This document shows positions 44,612-56,093 of a DNA stretch of 64,000 nt, piece after piece. The notes under the pieces are model-generated. The model saw only the letters and a program-made list of their open reading frames with translations, did not search any database and was not told the origin of the DNA. Numbering within the stretch: position 1 is the stretch's first letter; every line of letters starts with the position of its first letter. The stretch comes from Haematococcus lacustris (taxonomy: Eukaryota; Chlorophyta; Chlorophyceae; Chlamydomonadales; Haematococcaceae). A program made the translations under genes and the position numbers. Where the stretch lies: contig JASKMD010000007.1 in the NCBI GenBank assembly GCA_030144725.1, positions 6,155,699 through 6,219,698 of the forward strand, written 5' to 3'.

Positions 44612-46690
44612 CTAAATCTCCTCCCATGACAGGCCCTCTGGTGAGGCCGGTGGCAGCAGGTCATACGCATCCTCCTCCTCCTCCGCGGGCTCTGCGGCTG
44701 CTGCCCCATGGGCCTGGGCTGAGGGTGCAGCTAGACTAAGCTGGCCAGGGCCCCCACCTGCCCCTGCACTGGGAAATGACAGCTGCTGCTGGGACAGGGC
44801 CTGCCCTGCTGCCACCAGCCCCTGGCCCTGCACCTGGCCTGGCACATCATGACCGTGCACCTGCTGCCCAAACACTGGCCCATAGCCTTGGCTGCTGTGG
44901 CCGTCTGCTATAGAATGCACGTACCCAAGGGGGCCGCAACCCAGCGGGCTAGCCTGCAACGCAGCTGGCATGGCTGCAAGGTAGCTGCCAGGAAGCTGCC
45001 CATGCCCACCCACTAGCCCATGGCTTGCATGCCCATGATCGGCTGCTGCTGGTGGCCTGTTGTAGCCCAGCTGGCTGAAAGGAGCAGCACCTGAGGTGGT
45101 ATGTGGAACATAGCCCGTTGAAGTGACTGTCAAAGTGTGGTCACTCCCCATGCTGTGCATGGAGGCCCCTGCATGGCTTGCATGGCTGCCCCCTGCCACA
45201 CTCCCAGGATAGGGGGATGCACCACACACTGCAGCAGCTGACGCCAGTGACCCAGCCAGACCCTCCCTGACATACCCCTGGCTGCCTTGCTGCTGCTGCA
45301 CAGACCCAGGCTCAAACCCTGCACCCCGCCCTGGCGCTGGATAGCCCCACCCTGCAGCCTGACTTGCATACACTACTGCCGCCTGCTGCTGCTGCTGACT
45401 TGCTGCTGGCAGCAGCACAGAGTGGGTGTTGACTGGAGCCGCTGACAGACCTAGAGCAGCAGCTGGGTGGGCAGTGTCCTCCATGCTCCAGGCTGCATCA
45501 TACTCAGCCTCCAGATCACCTGCCACAGCAGCTGACCCTGGTGCGGCCCCTGCCTCCTTCAGAAGCCCCCCTGCCGCATGGGATGCTACAAGCGGAGAGG
45601 CTGGCTCCAGCAGGAAGCCGGCCAGGGCGCCCACACGCTGCTGTGCTGCTGGCAGCAGCAGCTGCTGTTCACTTTGGAACGCCGCTGTGGGCATTGGCTG
45701 TGCATCACCTGCCCCTGCCCTTGCACTGTGTTGGCCAGCACCAGGGGTGGCACTGACGGCGCTCGTGCCCAGGTCGAAGCAGGCTGTAAGGGGGTTGGGC
45801 AGCAGAGATTGTGGCCGAACGTGGCGCCGAAGTGTAGCAGCTAGGCCAACAGCAGTGCGACGCGGCTTCACCACAGCTGGTTGTGCAACCATGGTGCTGT
45901 ATAGCGATTGAGGCAGCCACCTGACAGCCAGGGCCTGACCCGCAGTTCTGCCATCAGCCTGGCTGCATGCAGGCCTGCATGAGGCATCCGGGGCAGGCAC
46001 AGCTGTGCGCCGCATACCACTCCGCGTTGCATGCCCAGCTTGCAGAGCTTTTGACCGCCTGCGGCCACCATGGCCAACATAGGCGACAGCGTCAGAGTCT
46101 AATCTTACCCCACAGTGCCCGCTGCGAGCCGTGGCACACCTGACGAGAGCATGGGCAGCAATGCTGCCAGCACATGTCCCTGAAACTGTATGAAACCTGT
46201 TCTGTGATGGCTCCAACACCACAATGGGCACACTTTACTGACCCCATGCTGATGTGGACACTGTGGCAGCTTGATCACAGCACGCAAGTGCTCCCGCAGT
46301 CGACACCTTGCGCACACAGCACATTCGCCTTGTACCCCCCTTGCCTGCCTACCCTACCCTGCAAGCTGATGTCTCTGTTTATGGACACTGACGCTCTGAG
46401 TATGGCTGTAGTCCACCTGACTTGATAGCTCCTAATTGCCTTGACTTAGCTGTCAAGACGTACCGTGCTGCAAGGTAGGCACTTGCCCGTGCGTCCGCTT
46501 GGGACAACACACGGGCCAGTGCATGGACAGCTGCCGCCCTCCTGGCGGCTGGGCTCAGGAGCTGTGGTCGGTACAAGCTGGATGGGCAGCGGCTGGTAGC
46601 TCTTTGTGCAACATGCGATAGTCTTGCTGTGCCATGCGGTGGCACACCGGCTTCCACACTAGGCTGCTGGGTCTGTGCTGTGGCTGTCAT
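44612..46690 (-). CDS. Gln/Ala/Gly-rich disordered protein of unknown function
   Basis: A first exon with ATG at 46690 encodes an Ala/Arg-rich start (AARRAAAVHALARVL) and ends at a good donor after AYLAAR (about 46465). A short exon follows (about 46175-46140, TCAGSIAAHALV). A long exon from about 46100 to the stop at 44612 holds polyglutamine (about 45400-45380), His/Gly/Ala-rich stretches, an acidic EEEEDAYDLL segment and the end SPEGLSWEEI. No folded domain, membrane span or catalytic motif is visible. The acidic, aromatic C-terminus and Gln-rich body would suit a transcriptional or scaffold protein, but that is a guess. Part of it recurs at 31877-32635. Confidence 0.6.
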
Positions 46691-46716
46691 AGGAACGTTG
46701 TGGTCTATGACAGTAG

Positions 46717-47191
46717 CTAATCTTCCTTGTCAGCGGGCTTGGCGTCCTCGTCCTTGAATGCGGTGAAAATGAAGCAAGCTACTACCTGGGAAGGCATAGT
46801 CAATGTTCAGCAACTTGAACACAAGCATTGCATGAGAAGCGAGCCTGGCACAGCTGACAGGGACGAAACGACGGCAACATGGTAATGCCTTCCACTAACA
46901 ATGTTGACGCCGATCACAGCAACCACGCCAGACACCAGCGACAGCTTCTCAGGCGCAGGGATGCCGATCGTCCACGCGTACACGGCTGAAAGAAGGGCAG
47001 GACACGGAATACTCTAGATTAAATCTGACTGTGACGTACGAGTCGGTGCAGCACTCACGGTCCAGGTAGTGCTCCACGGACATCCAGAACAGAAAGAATG
47101 GCACCAGCATCATCAGGACGGAGTAAACGGCGAGGTTGCTAAACGCAAAAAGGTTCGTCTTACTAGCAGCGGGGGCTACCTTCTTACCCAT
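46717..47191 (-). CDS. VMA21: VMA21-like V-ATPase assembly factor
   Basis: Three exons, 47191-47059, 46985-46900 and 46785-46717, join in frame with GT-AG introns to a protein of 95 residues. It starts MGKKVAPAASK, has a first membrane helix around VYSVLMMLVPFFLFWMS, a lumenal loop with LDPVYAWTIGIP, a second helix around GVVAVIGVNIVVVACFIF, and a charged tail KDEDAKPADKED. Length, two-helix hairpin and conserved spacing match VMA21, an ER protein that chaperones assembly of the V-ATPase V0 sector. The tail lacks an obvious dilysine retrieval signal. Confidence 0.8.
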
Positions 47192-48042
47192 GGCTGCAGG
47201 CAAGATGTCTGCAGGTCGTACGCAGGGTTTACTTATCATTCATATTTTCTGATAGGTTTTTAATTCATTTTTCATTTTTTCATCTTTTCATTTTGATTAA
47301 TACATCACAGCTCTGCCATACAACTACCAGTATGTCTGAATGGATATATCAACAATGCTGTATCCCTATCCTCAGCCCCCTACACTTCTCCACAGCCGTG
47401 AGATTCATACATCACAGCACCACGGCAGGCTATCACCCTGAGTTAAAGTCCAACTTGTCGTTACACAACCAGCCACGTGCATTGTGCCTGTGCACGGAGC
47501 CTTCAAGTAAGTGATATTAGGCGTGCCTTGTAGCATGTGTGCGATGGCTGGCAGGCGCGCTTGGCACAGCCTCAGAGCTAAGGCCGGCCCCAGTTCGTTG
47601 ACATCAGGCTTCTGAAACAGGCTATACCTGTGGGGTCTGCCCTTTGCCACCTGCCACCTGCACGATGCCTGCCTGCCTGGTGGGATGATCATCACTCCAC
47701 GAATCTGATGATAATTCTGGTGATAAATCCGATTATGGATTTGCTGGTGGCACTGAGCCAGCAGCAACAGCATGTTCTGTCAACACTGTTAGTACTGGTG
47801 AAAATGAATGCTTCATGTACAATGTCGGTGGTTCAGCATACACCAACTTACACCATGCCTTTGGGGGGGCCACACACACCCCACCATCGCCCTCCCCCTC
47901 TAAACCACAGGCCAGCTCCTGGCCTGATCCCAGATGGCATAGGATGAGAGCGCATCACCGAGGATGCAGCAATGCTGTCAAGTGAACAAAGTGGTAATGG
48001 ACAAGGCTTGGGTGCCCCCAAATGCTGCCCCTGGTGAGAAAA
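47192..48042. other. intergenic, with a dispersed repeat
   Basis: Includes an AT-rich stretch (47230-47300) at the 5' side of the VMA21-like gene and the dispersed repeat at 47308-47401. No exon recognised. Confidence 0.55.
47308..47401 (+). repeat. dispersed repeat, copy 1
   Basis: About 94 bp starting CAGCTCTGCCATACAACTAC and ending CTTCTCCACAGC-GTGAG. It is closely matched at 58389-58500 in the same orientation, where the copy carries two small insertions. Probably part of a transposable element. Confidence 0.85.
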
Positions 48043-51000
48043 TCACAAGTCCACATGTGACCTTTGTAGCCCAGTTGTGTCGGGCCCCCAAGGGGCATCA
48101 GCAGATGGGAGCGGACGCAGCGCCCACATGTGCACCTCATACAGGTCCTCGGGGAAGCCTGTCTGCACGCGATGCCCCACAACCTGCAGGAACACAATTG
48201 CCAGAACCAGTGTCCTTCCAGCTAGTGTCAGGGCGGGCTAGGAATTTTGTCAGTGTGCTGTCAGTTTGCTGTTAGGGTGCCGTCAGGGTGCTGTCACGGG
48301 CATGACTGTAGCCGGCATCACTGCAGGAGGTGAGTTTATGTGCCTACTACTACTAATCTGTGTGACCTCACACCTGGTAGTTCGCCATTTGGAAGGCTGC
48401 CTCAAACAATGCCTGGGAACGGGTGAAGCTGTGATCCTGCTCGTTCACCACGAAGCCGGTGTCAGCCACATTCTCCTTCACAAACATCACACCTTCGTGA
48501 GTAAGCCCGCTCCCCAAGGCCTTCAAGGTGTCATGCAGGTCCTCTGCATGGGTGCGCATGGGTGTGCTGCATGTGCACCTCCTAGCACATATGCGGGATG
48601 ATCGTCACTCCATGACTCTCACGGGAAACCCAAGTTGCTGTACTTTGAAATGAGGCTGCCAGCAGCGTCCTAACCTGGCAGCAGCCTTGGAGAAAGAGTA
48701 CACACAAAAAGCAGGGCTGCCACCACTGTCCCAGCCATGCCAGAGTGTCATGGCTCAAGCTGCTCCTGAGTGAAGCGCTCACAGTGGACGAGTCAGGTGC
48801 ACCCGTCACTGCCAGGGTGTTTGTGCATCGAGCGCACAGCTACAGCTCACAGCGCAGCAAAGGTGAATGCACCCGCCCTCGTGTGCAGCGCCGGTCTCAC
48901 CTAGTGTTGCTGCACCCTTGGCTTGACCTAGGCCACACCAACTGCTGTGCGCGCTTGGCTGCAGGCCAATGCTGCCCCTTGACTTGAGACTGCTGCTCCC
49001 TGCTCGCGGTCATTTCTGGCTGTACTGCCCAACCCCTTCCATGGCCAGCCGGGCTGCTGCTGCTGCTGCTTGCCTGTCCCCTGTGAGCAGCCACCCACCG
49101 TCAGTGAGGTACAGCAGGCACCACTGGACCCACACCACCGTGTACCTGGACACCCACACCAGCAGCAGCCAGGCGCTACGCACAACCCCACCATGGTTGC
49201 AGGGGGTTAAGGTCTGGGTTGAGATAAGGATTGGGTGTACCTAGACACCCACACCAGCAGCAGCCGGCGTGTGGCAGCAGTGCGATATGTGGTAAGCAAG
49301 GTTATGAGTACTGCTATGGCTGACCGCCACAAAAAACTCAAGCCAGGAAGAGGGAGAGAGAGAGAGTGCAGGACCCCTCTCCAGGACAGGACCTGTCGTG
49401 TTGAGTGGTGTACGGGCTCTTAATCCACAGCCAGGGAAGGGTGGAGGGGTGCAGGGAACACAGCAAAGCCAAGACATAGTGTGTTATTGAGACCTGCTGT
49501 TGTTTGAAGCACTGCACCACAGCAGGCAGGGGGCAACATGAAGGCGCTGCGGCCATGAATGATACTGAGTGTGCCGGTGATGATGCTGTGTGATGAGTGG
49601 CTGGCCCCTGGCTGGTGCACCTTGGCTTCAGCCGGCCCCACCTGCCTGGCTCAGGCAGCCAGCCTTGCAGGCCGTGCTGGTAGAACCGGCTGGCCCTGTG
49701 TTGCTGGCCCGGCAGCCCCAGCTCCTCCCGGGCCTGTTAAGTAGGGAACAGCAGCGCGGCAGCGGCAGGTGCAGGGATCAAATCCTGGTGGGCACTGCGG
49801 GCCAGAGGCAGTGTCAGTGGTGCGTGTGATACGGGGTTGTAGGGTGCTGCTATGCCCTGCACATCACCCTAGCCAGGTGCTGCAGCCCTTCCCATTCCTG
49901 CCCTCCTCTACTGCTTTGCACCACCTTCCTAATGTGACTCCCAGTCAGCACGCCACGCTAACATACAGGAAGGTAGCTGGATGCTGCAGGACCAGCCATG
50001 GATTTAAATGGTTTGGACAGTGCTGCATGCAATAGTTTTGAAGCTGACTCTTGCCTTGCAACCCATGTTACTCATGAGTCATGAGCGCTACCTGTCAGTG
50101 ACGAGGATACACAGCATGGGTTGTTTGTAATGGGACAGATATCCATGTGCTGCTTAGCTACTTTCGGCAGAGTGCCTGGCTTCTGGCCCTGGACACCCTG
50201 ACCTGTGTGTGGAGAGGATCACCTCACTGAGGATCAGCAAGGCATATGCAGGAAAAGGGACACTCCCATGCAACCCAGAGTTACACCCAGGGTCCCACAA
50301 CCTGACCTACCCCTCAGGGGCTTCCATCTGGCCTTGGGCACCCTGATCTTGCCTCAGCCCCAGCACCTTGCTCAGCAGGCTGGCCACTGGCTCCAGCAGG
50401 TCCACCTCCGTGAACAGCGGCAGCAGCAGCTCCTTGGTCACCCGCCCCACCCCCGCCCCACAATCTGAACGCAGCAGCAGCGACCCAGGGCGCACACATG
50501 CACTCTAGCAAGCAAGCTGCCCTCTGGCCCTGGGGATGTGATATTCTCGCCCCGGGCACCACATGGAGTCAGTTTGGTCAAGACAGTCAGCCAGGCAGGT
50601 GTGGAACAGGCAGCCAGACTCACCCAAAGCCACGAGGTGGTTCCCCGCCTGCAGCTGGCTGCTAGGGCGGCCCAGGCGCTGCCACATGCTGAGCAAAAAC
50701 TGCCGGCTGTCGTGGATGTCGATGTCATGCAGTCGCTCCATGCCTGTCATGAAAGCGCCCCACGACCCATGTGCCCCATGCAGACACCTGGCAGTAGTGC
50801 ATAGGGCAATGTAGCGACGTAGCATTCAATGCTATCAGGGGTCCTTACCTAGTAGCACTCCAGAGTAGCTTGGATCCTGCACGGTCACAGAAGGGGCCGT
50901 CAAGCTCCTGCCACTCCCCATCCCATCCCACACAGCACTGTCACAGAAATCATAGCCTCTGGTTCAAGTACCTGATGCAGGCTCAAACCCTTCTCACCTT

Positions 51001-51250
51001 CCACATCACAAGGATAGTGGCGGCGTTGGTCTCACCTGCTGAGCCCAGAAGTTTGTGGAGTGAGCATACCAGCTGCTTGCGCCAGGCTCCTTCAACAGCT
51101 TCTGCCACGCCTCATCAGAAGTTGTGAAGCTCTGAACCCATTTAAATAGTATACCCATTTTGCCAGCATGCGGTGTTTGGCATTGAGCAGTGTTTGCAAC
51201 CTCAGTTGACCTGATGGTACTCCCCATCGTTGTGAATGAAGCCTGACTCA
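48043..51250 (-). CDS. alpha-N-terminal protein methyltransferase, minus copy
   Basis: NTMT1-type enzymes use SAM to methylate the alpha-amino group of proteins after Met removal. Exons in order: TTSDEAWQKLLKEPG and ASSWYAHSTNFWAQQ (51136-51037); DPSYSGVLLG (about 50885-50850); MERLHDIDIHDSRQFLL (50740-50625); DCGAGVGRVTKELLLPLFTE (50465-50345), where DCGAGxGR is the SAM-binding motif I; FYQHGLQGWLPEPGR (about 49735-49655); YTVVWVQWCLLYLTD (about 49155-49110); EGVMFVKENVADTGFVVNEQ (48555-48375); HRVQTGFPEDLYEVHMWALR, with stop TGA at 48045-48043. The series follows NTMT1 from end to end and the phases I checked agree. The first exon is uncertain. It is head-to-head with a second copy at 51526. 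Confidence 0.85.
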
Positions 51251-51525
51251 TCCGTCGCTGTAATTAAGCTGACTAGACTTAGAAGAGCAGCAGCTGTCAA
51301 CATGTCAAAGGGCGGCATGCGATCTGCGATGCAGGAACCAGCTTTAGCTAAGAAGGTGTAGAGCACTTCCTCCGTCACCACAGGTCGAAAGTCAAGCTTC
51401 ACACTTACCTGTCCGGAGACTGTGTGCGGCGCGCAAGCGCACCGGCATGGAGCAGCCTGGAGAGACGGACGACGGAGAGGTGCGAGCCGGGTTGCGCGGT
51501 TGCAGTGTAGATGAGGAGCATGTGA
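51251..51525. promoter_or_regulatory. divergent region between the two NTMT genes
   Basis: The two methyltransferase genes point away from each other with only about 0.3-0.4 kb between their first recognisable coding parts. This segment, close to the centre of the inverted arrangement, should hold both promoters and possibly the undetected first exon of the minus copy. Confidence 0.45.
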
Positions 51526-54500
51526 ATGCGCACGGGTGTCAGCACGGACGCTGCAGCGAGAGAAGTTACGCTGCAACTCTCTCTTGCACATAATATCATG
51601 TATCGCCCATCCAGGCAATCCAGAACCCTGAGAAATTGTGGGAGCAGCAGCGTGACGCCGACGGCTCACACAGCTCTTGGTACCGTAAGGCAGTTGGCTA
51701 CTGGGATCAGCAGGAAGCCTCATACAATGGGGTGCTGGGTGGTTTTGGCTACGTGTCTGACCTAGATGTGGCTGACAGCCGGCAGCTGCTCGACAAGGTG
51801 CGACACAGACACCTGTGCTCTACTAAGCCCCTGCTCACTTGCATCACATGACTGTGGCGGCGTGACTGCTGTTACCTCGGCTGGCTTAAGGTCTGACTGA
51901 CGTGACGCAGATGTGACATAACAGTTGCACGTGTGTGCGCTGGCATGGGCGCGTTAACTAATCTACTCAGTGCGACTGCTGTGCAGGCCCTAAAGGCCCA
52001 CATAGCAGAAGCAGCTAAAGGGACACGCAAGCTGGTGGCTCTAGGTGAGCAGCCTGTGACTGCTGTCCCAGCCAGCCAGGGTCGTCTGAAACCCCTGGGC
52101 TATCTCAGGCCAGCTCAGCTCAGCTCAGCTCAGCTCAGGCTCAATCTGTTCCACACTAATCCCAGCCCATTCAGGACAGCTTCAAGATCTTTCATTCTCA
52201 CCTCTCAAGAAACCTTCACACATTCTAAGAGACTTTCATAAAAGGCCGGAGGTGGAGGTGCCTACCCTGGGCACTGCTGCCTGACCCCCTGGGGGGTTGC
52301 TGGTCAGTTTGTCGGGGCCACAGTTGCGTAGCTGAACAGGGTCCGTGCTGCAGCCTGGCGCCTGCTGCTGGAGAGGCCTGTTCAGGAGCAGAGGCCTGTT
52401 TAGGACCGCAGACTACAGTAGGTCACACAGCCTTGACGACCCCTTGGCAGCTCACCCGCCTTGGCATGGTTGGCTGACACCCTCAGCACCAGACAGCGAG
52501 TGCAAGTGGGTAAGGCGTGTGCAGAACTGCAGTGTGGCAGCCTACCAGTGCTGATACACAGCTTGCGGGCACCGCGTGCGAGCATGAGCATGTGTTTGTC
52601 CTGGATTGCTACTGCTGCTGCCGCGTTCAGATTGCGGTGCGGGGGTGGGGCGGGTGACCAAGGAGCTGCTGCTGCCGCTGTTCACGGAGGTGGACCTGCT
52701 GGAGCCCTCCAAGCACTTGCTGGACGCTGCAGGTCAGGGCCCAGGCCAGGATACCAAAAACCAGGTGTATGGCAAAGGGGTAGGCATGCCAGGGTGTGGG
52801 CCCAGGGGTCGGCCAGGTGGCAAGGAGGCCAGGGGTCGGCCAGGTGGTCGGCAAGGAGGCAAGGAGGCCAGGGGTCGGCCAGCCAGCCAGCCAGCCAGGG
52901 GTCGGCCAGCCAGCCAGCCAGCCAGGGGTCGGCCAGGGGTCAGCCAGCCAGCCAGGGGTCGGCCAGGGGTCGGCCAGCCAGCCAGGGGTCGGCCAGCCAG
53001 CCAGGGGTCGGCCAGCCAGCCAGGGGTCGGCCAGCCAGCCAGGGGTCGGCCAGCCAGCCAGGGGTCGGCCAGCCAGGCCAGGGGTCGGCCAGCCAGCCAG
53101 GGGTCGGCAAGGGGTCGGCAAGGGGTCGGCAAGGAGGCAAGGAGGCCAGGGGTCGGCCAGGTGGCAGGGGGGGGTCAGGCCCAGGGGTCGGCCAGGTGGC
53201 AAGGAGGTGTTCCCCTCTTGGCAAACCGCCAAACCTCTCGCCCACCGTGGCCAATGGCCTGGCATCAGTTCAGAGTGGCATTTGATCGCTTAACAGGCTG
53301 CACAGGGCAAGTGGAAGGGGCCACGGGGTAAGGCTGAGTGTGATGGCAGAGCAGGGCCTGCCACGCACTGACTGACTGGCCGTGGGCCTGCTTTCCTGCC
53401 TGTATAGAGAAGAGCTTGAAGAACAACAGGAAGTTGAGCAGCCCGCCTGGGCATGCAGCCGTGAACTTCTACCTAGCGGGACTTCAGGAGCACACCTTTG
53501 CACCGCAGAGGTGCGTTGGGTGGGATTCGGGGAGTGGGAGGAGGGGGAGAGCTGGACAGGCCTGGTGGGCTCAGGTGGACGTGTGGGTGAGGTCCCTTCC
53601 CACTGCTGGCTGCTTATTTGGTTGGGTGGTGGGATGACAGTACGGCTACGAGCTGTTAGTACTTAGCTGATGTGACCTGCACCACCTGCATGTTGTCATT
53701 TGCCTGTGTAGTATTCAGGGTCAGGGCTACCCTAACCCTAACCCTATCCCTAACCCACCTGCATGTCATCATTTGCCTGTGTATTGCATTTCTCTGAACA
53801 ACAAAACACACTGGGTTGCCGCTTGGATGTGGCTGTCCCTGACTCCCTCACTCCCTCTCCCTAGTTTCCAGCCGGCGTGGTGGCGTGGTGGCATCACACA
53901 TCACACCCTCTTCGCTTCCACCCTCCTCCTTACAATGTTTTGGTAACACTGCATCACACATCACATTGCTTCACCCTCCTCAACACTCCCCGGCACAGCT
54001 GCACCCCTGGTCCTGATCTGCTGTGCTGCCACTGCACACTCCACTAACCAGGCTACCGCTGTGCCCAGCCTGGCTGTACATGTGAGCCTCCCTGCATGTG
54101 AGCCGCCTGGTCTCGCCTGGTCCACTGCCTGGTCACCCCTGCATGAGATCCTCCTGGTCACCATGGCCAGGCCAGGGCAATGCATATCAGGCGCAGGGCT
54201 GCGTTTCATCAGACATGTGCTGGGTCAGCCCTGCAGCCATGTTGAGGGTTTGCGTAGCGCCTGGCTGCTGCTGGTGTGGGTGTCCAGGTACACGGTGGTG
54301 TGGGTCCAGTGGTGCCTGCTGTACCTCACTGACGGTGGGTGGCTGCTCACAGGGGACAGGCAAGCAGCAGCAGCAGCCATGGGAGGGGTCAGGCCGTACA
54401 GCCAGAAATGACTGCGAGCAGGAAGCAGCAGGCTCAAGCCAAGGGGCAGCATAGGCCAGCAGTACAGCCAGGCGGTACAGCCAGAAATGACTGCAAGCAC

Positions 54501-56093
54501 ATCTACAAGGAGTGCCCTCCAGGGCGAAGAAGGTGCTTGCAGGGAGTTGCGGGCATTTGTTTGTCATGGAGGGGGCTTGTCTCACTGCCAATGCCCCGCA
54601 TCGCCCTCTCCGGCATTGTCAATGAGTGCAACGCACATCAGCATGGAGCCTGTCTAGGGATTCACACAGTGGCCCAAGGCTCACAAGCTCGGCTAGGCTC
54701 TGCTGCTTCTAACACTGGGCTGGGCTTCTAAGCCTGGCCTTGGCTTCTAAGCCTGGCATAGACTTGGCTTGTTTCGACACTGGGTGCAGCGGATGTGCTC
54801 CTGCTGTTTGCCCGCTGCCGACAAGGCCTTCAACCTGGCGGTCTCATCTTTGTCAAGGAGAACATCTGCAAGAAGGTGCGCTTGCCAAGGGCCTGCTAGG
54901 CAACCGCCAGTGCGCTGTCAGTAGCACACTGCACACTGCCTTGTGGATGGACCCTGCTGTGGGGCACCTCTGCTTGGCTTAACCTCTGCCTGTTTGGGCC
55001 ACAGGTGCCTGGGTCGCCCCTGGCTGGGTGGACCTCCATGCAGGGTGTTGAACCAATCGCTGAGAGCACAGTTTATGCTCACCATGCACTTCTGCAGAAC
55101 CTCCCCACCACACACCCATTATCACCACCACCACCACCACCACCACCACCACACCACCACCACCACCACCACACCACGCCAACATCACCACTGACACACC
55201 ACAGGATGTTCCTGCTCCATACCCTGGCATGCACTCACAGTGTCCACCCTATCCCTAAGGTGCTGCCTGCTCTGGGTGGCACTGGCACTAGCGCTGCACT
55301 GCACTGCACTGCACTGCACTGCACTGCACTGCACTGCACTGCACTGCACTGCACTGCACTGCACTGCACTGCACTGCACTGCACTGCACTGCACTGCACT
55401 GCACTGCACTGGGTACACTAGGAAGCAGGTGCTGGGTGCCCCTCATCGACTGTGACCCACCTACCCCTCCCTGCAGGGCTTCATCGTTGACAAGGAGGAC
55501 AGCAGCCTGACTCGCAGCAACGCGTACATGTTGGTGCACTACACACAGCCCCGTCACCAGCAGCTTGCACGCAACGACACATGCCCCAGCTACACTAGAG
55601 TGCAAAGCACAGGCCTCACTGCCAGCAGCCCCTGCCAGGTCCAGCGCTGCCAGCTGCCCCTCAGCTGCATCAGCCATGCGGCCATGTGTGGTCATGAGAC
55701 GGAGGCTGAGGCACCACTACACACCACTGTACACAGTGCCTGGTCTATGCACTTCAGAGTGTAATATGATGGTGATGGGGATGATGACAATGGGGATGGG
55801 GATGGCGGTGGGGATGGGGATGGGGATGGGGACCAGCCACTGTAGATTCAGATGGAGTAACCAACAGCCCGTGCGTCCACTCTGACAGGCTGGATGGGTT
55901 GATCAAGGTGTAGCCACAGTCAGGCTGTGGTGCAGTGCAGTGTCCCAGGGCAACACCACCTCATCACTCATGTGCTGCATGCAGGATGGACCTCTTCGAC
56001 CGGGCGGGGATGCAGCTGCTCTACAATGTGAAGCAACGCAACTTTCCTAAGGAGCTGTATGAGGTCCGCATGTACTGCTTGAAGCCCAAGTGA
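51526..56093 (+). CDS. alpha-N-terminal protein methyltransferase, plus copy
   Basis: Exons: EKLWEQQRDADGSHSSWYRK and VLGGFGYVSDLDVADSRQLL (about 51600-51798); AEAAKGTRKLVAL (51987-52044); DCGAGVGRVTKELLLPLFTE then VDLLEPSKHLLDAA (52628-52733); FYLAGLQEHTFAPQR (53406-53512); YTVVWVQWCLLYLTD (54288-54334); GLQPGGLIFVKENICK (about 54788-54874); GFIVDKEDSSLTRSN (55477-55530); FDRAGMQLLYN to LYEVRMYCLKPK, stop at 56091-56093. This covers the NTMT1 fold, including SAM motif I. The start is unsure: an ATG at 51526 precedes the first clear exon but needs a splice. The WVQWCLLYLTD exon and its flanking introns nearly equal those of the minus copy. Introns carry a 19-bp minisatellite and a pentamer array. 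Confidence 0.85.
52800..53215. repeat. GGGGTCGGCCAGCCAGCCA minisatellite
   Basis: About twenty variable copies of a GGGGTCGGCCAG core followed by one to four CCAG/GTGG words. It lies in the NTMT (plus) intron after the DCGAGVGR exon. Pro/Gly/Gln-rich frames across it are artefacts of the repeat. Confidence 0.93.
53727..53757 (+). repeat. interstitial CCCTAA telomere-like tract
   Basis: Four CCCTAA/CCCTAT-like units in an NTMT intron. Too short and isolated to be a telomere. Confidence 0.7.
55118..55187. repeat. (CCA)n trinucleotide tract
   Basis: A CCA-rich run with ACA interruptions in the NTMT (plus) intron after the KENICK exon. Confidence 0.9.
55296..55410. repeat. (GCACT)n pentanucleotide array
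   Basis: About 23 perfect GCACT units in the same NTMT intron, with long Cys/Ala/Leu or Val/Gln/Cys frames on both strands as by-products. Confidence 0.97.

Larger units (their letters stand above)
33136..45370. repeat. 12,235-bp direct duplication, copy 2 (start of right contig)
   Basis: Counterpart of 20401-32635 with the same order, introns and length. Sequence unique to the right contig begins at 45371, and sequence unique to the left contig ends at 20400. Confidence 0.95.

Noticed and set aside
52800..53215. Possible CRISPR array
   Set aside because: Units are tandem without unique spacers of constant length, in an intron of a eukaryotic gene.
52627..53293. Proteins of 130-270 residues rich in Gly, Pro, Gln and Arg
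   Set aside because: They read through a minisatellite in the NTMT intron; only the DCGAGVGR exon at the start is real.
53727..53757. Telomere or chromosome end
   Set aside because: Only about four CCCTAA-like units, inside a gene with normal sequence on both sides.
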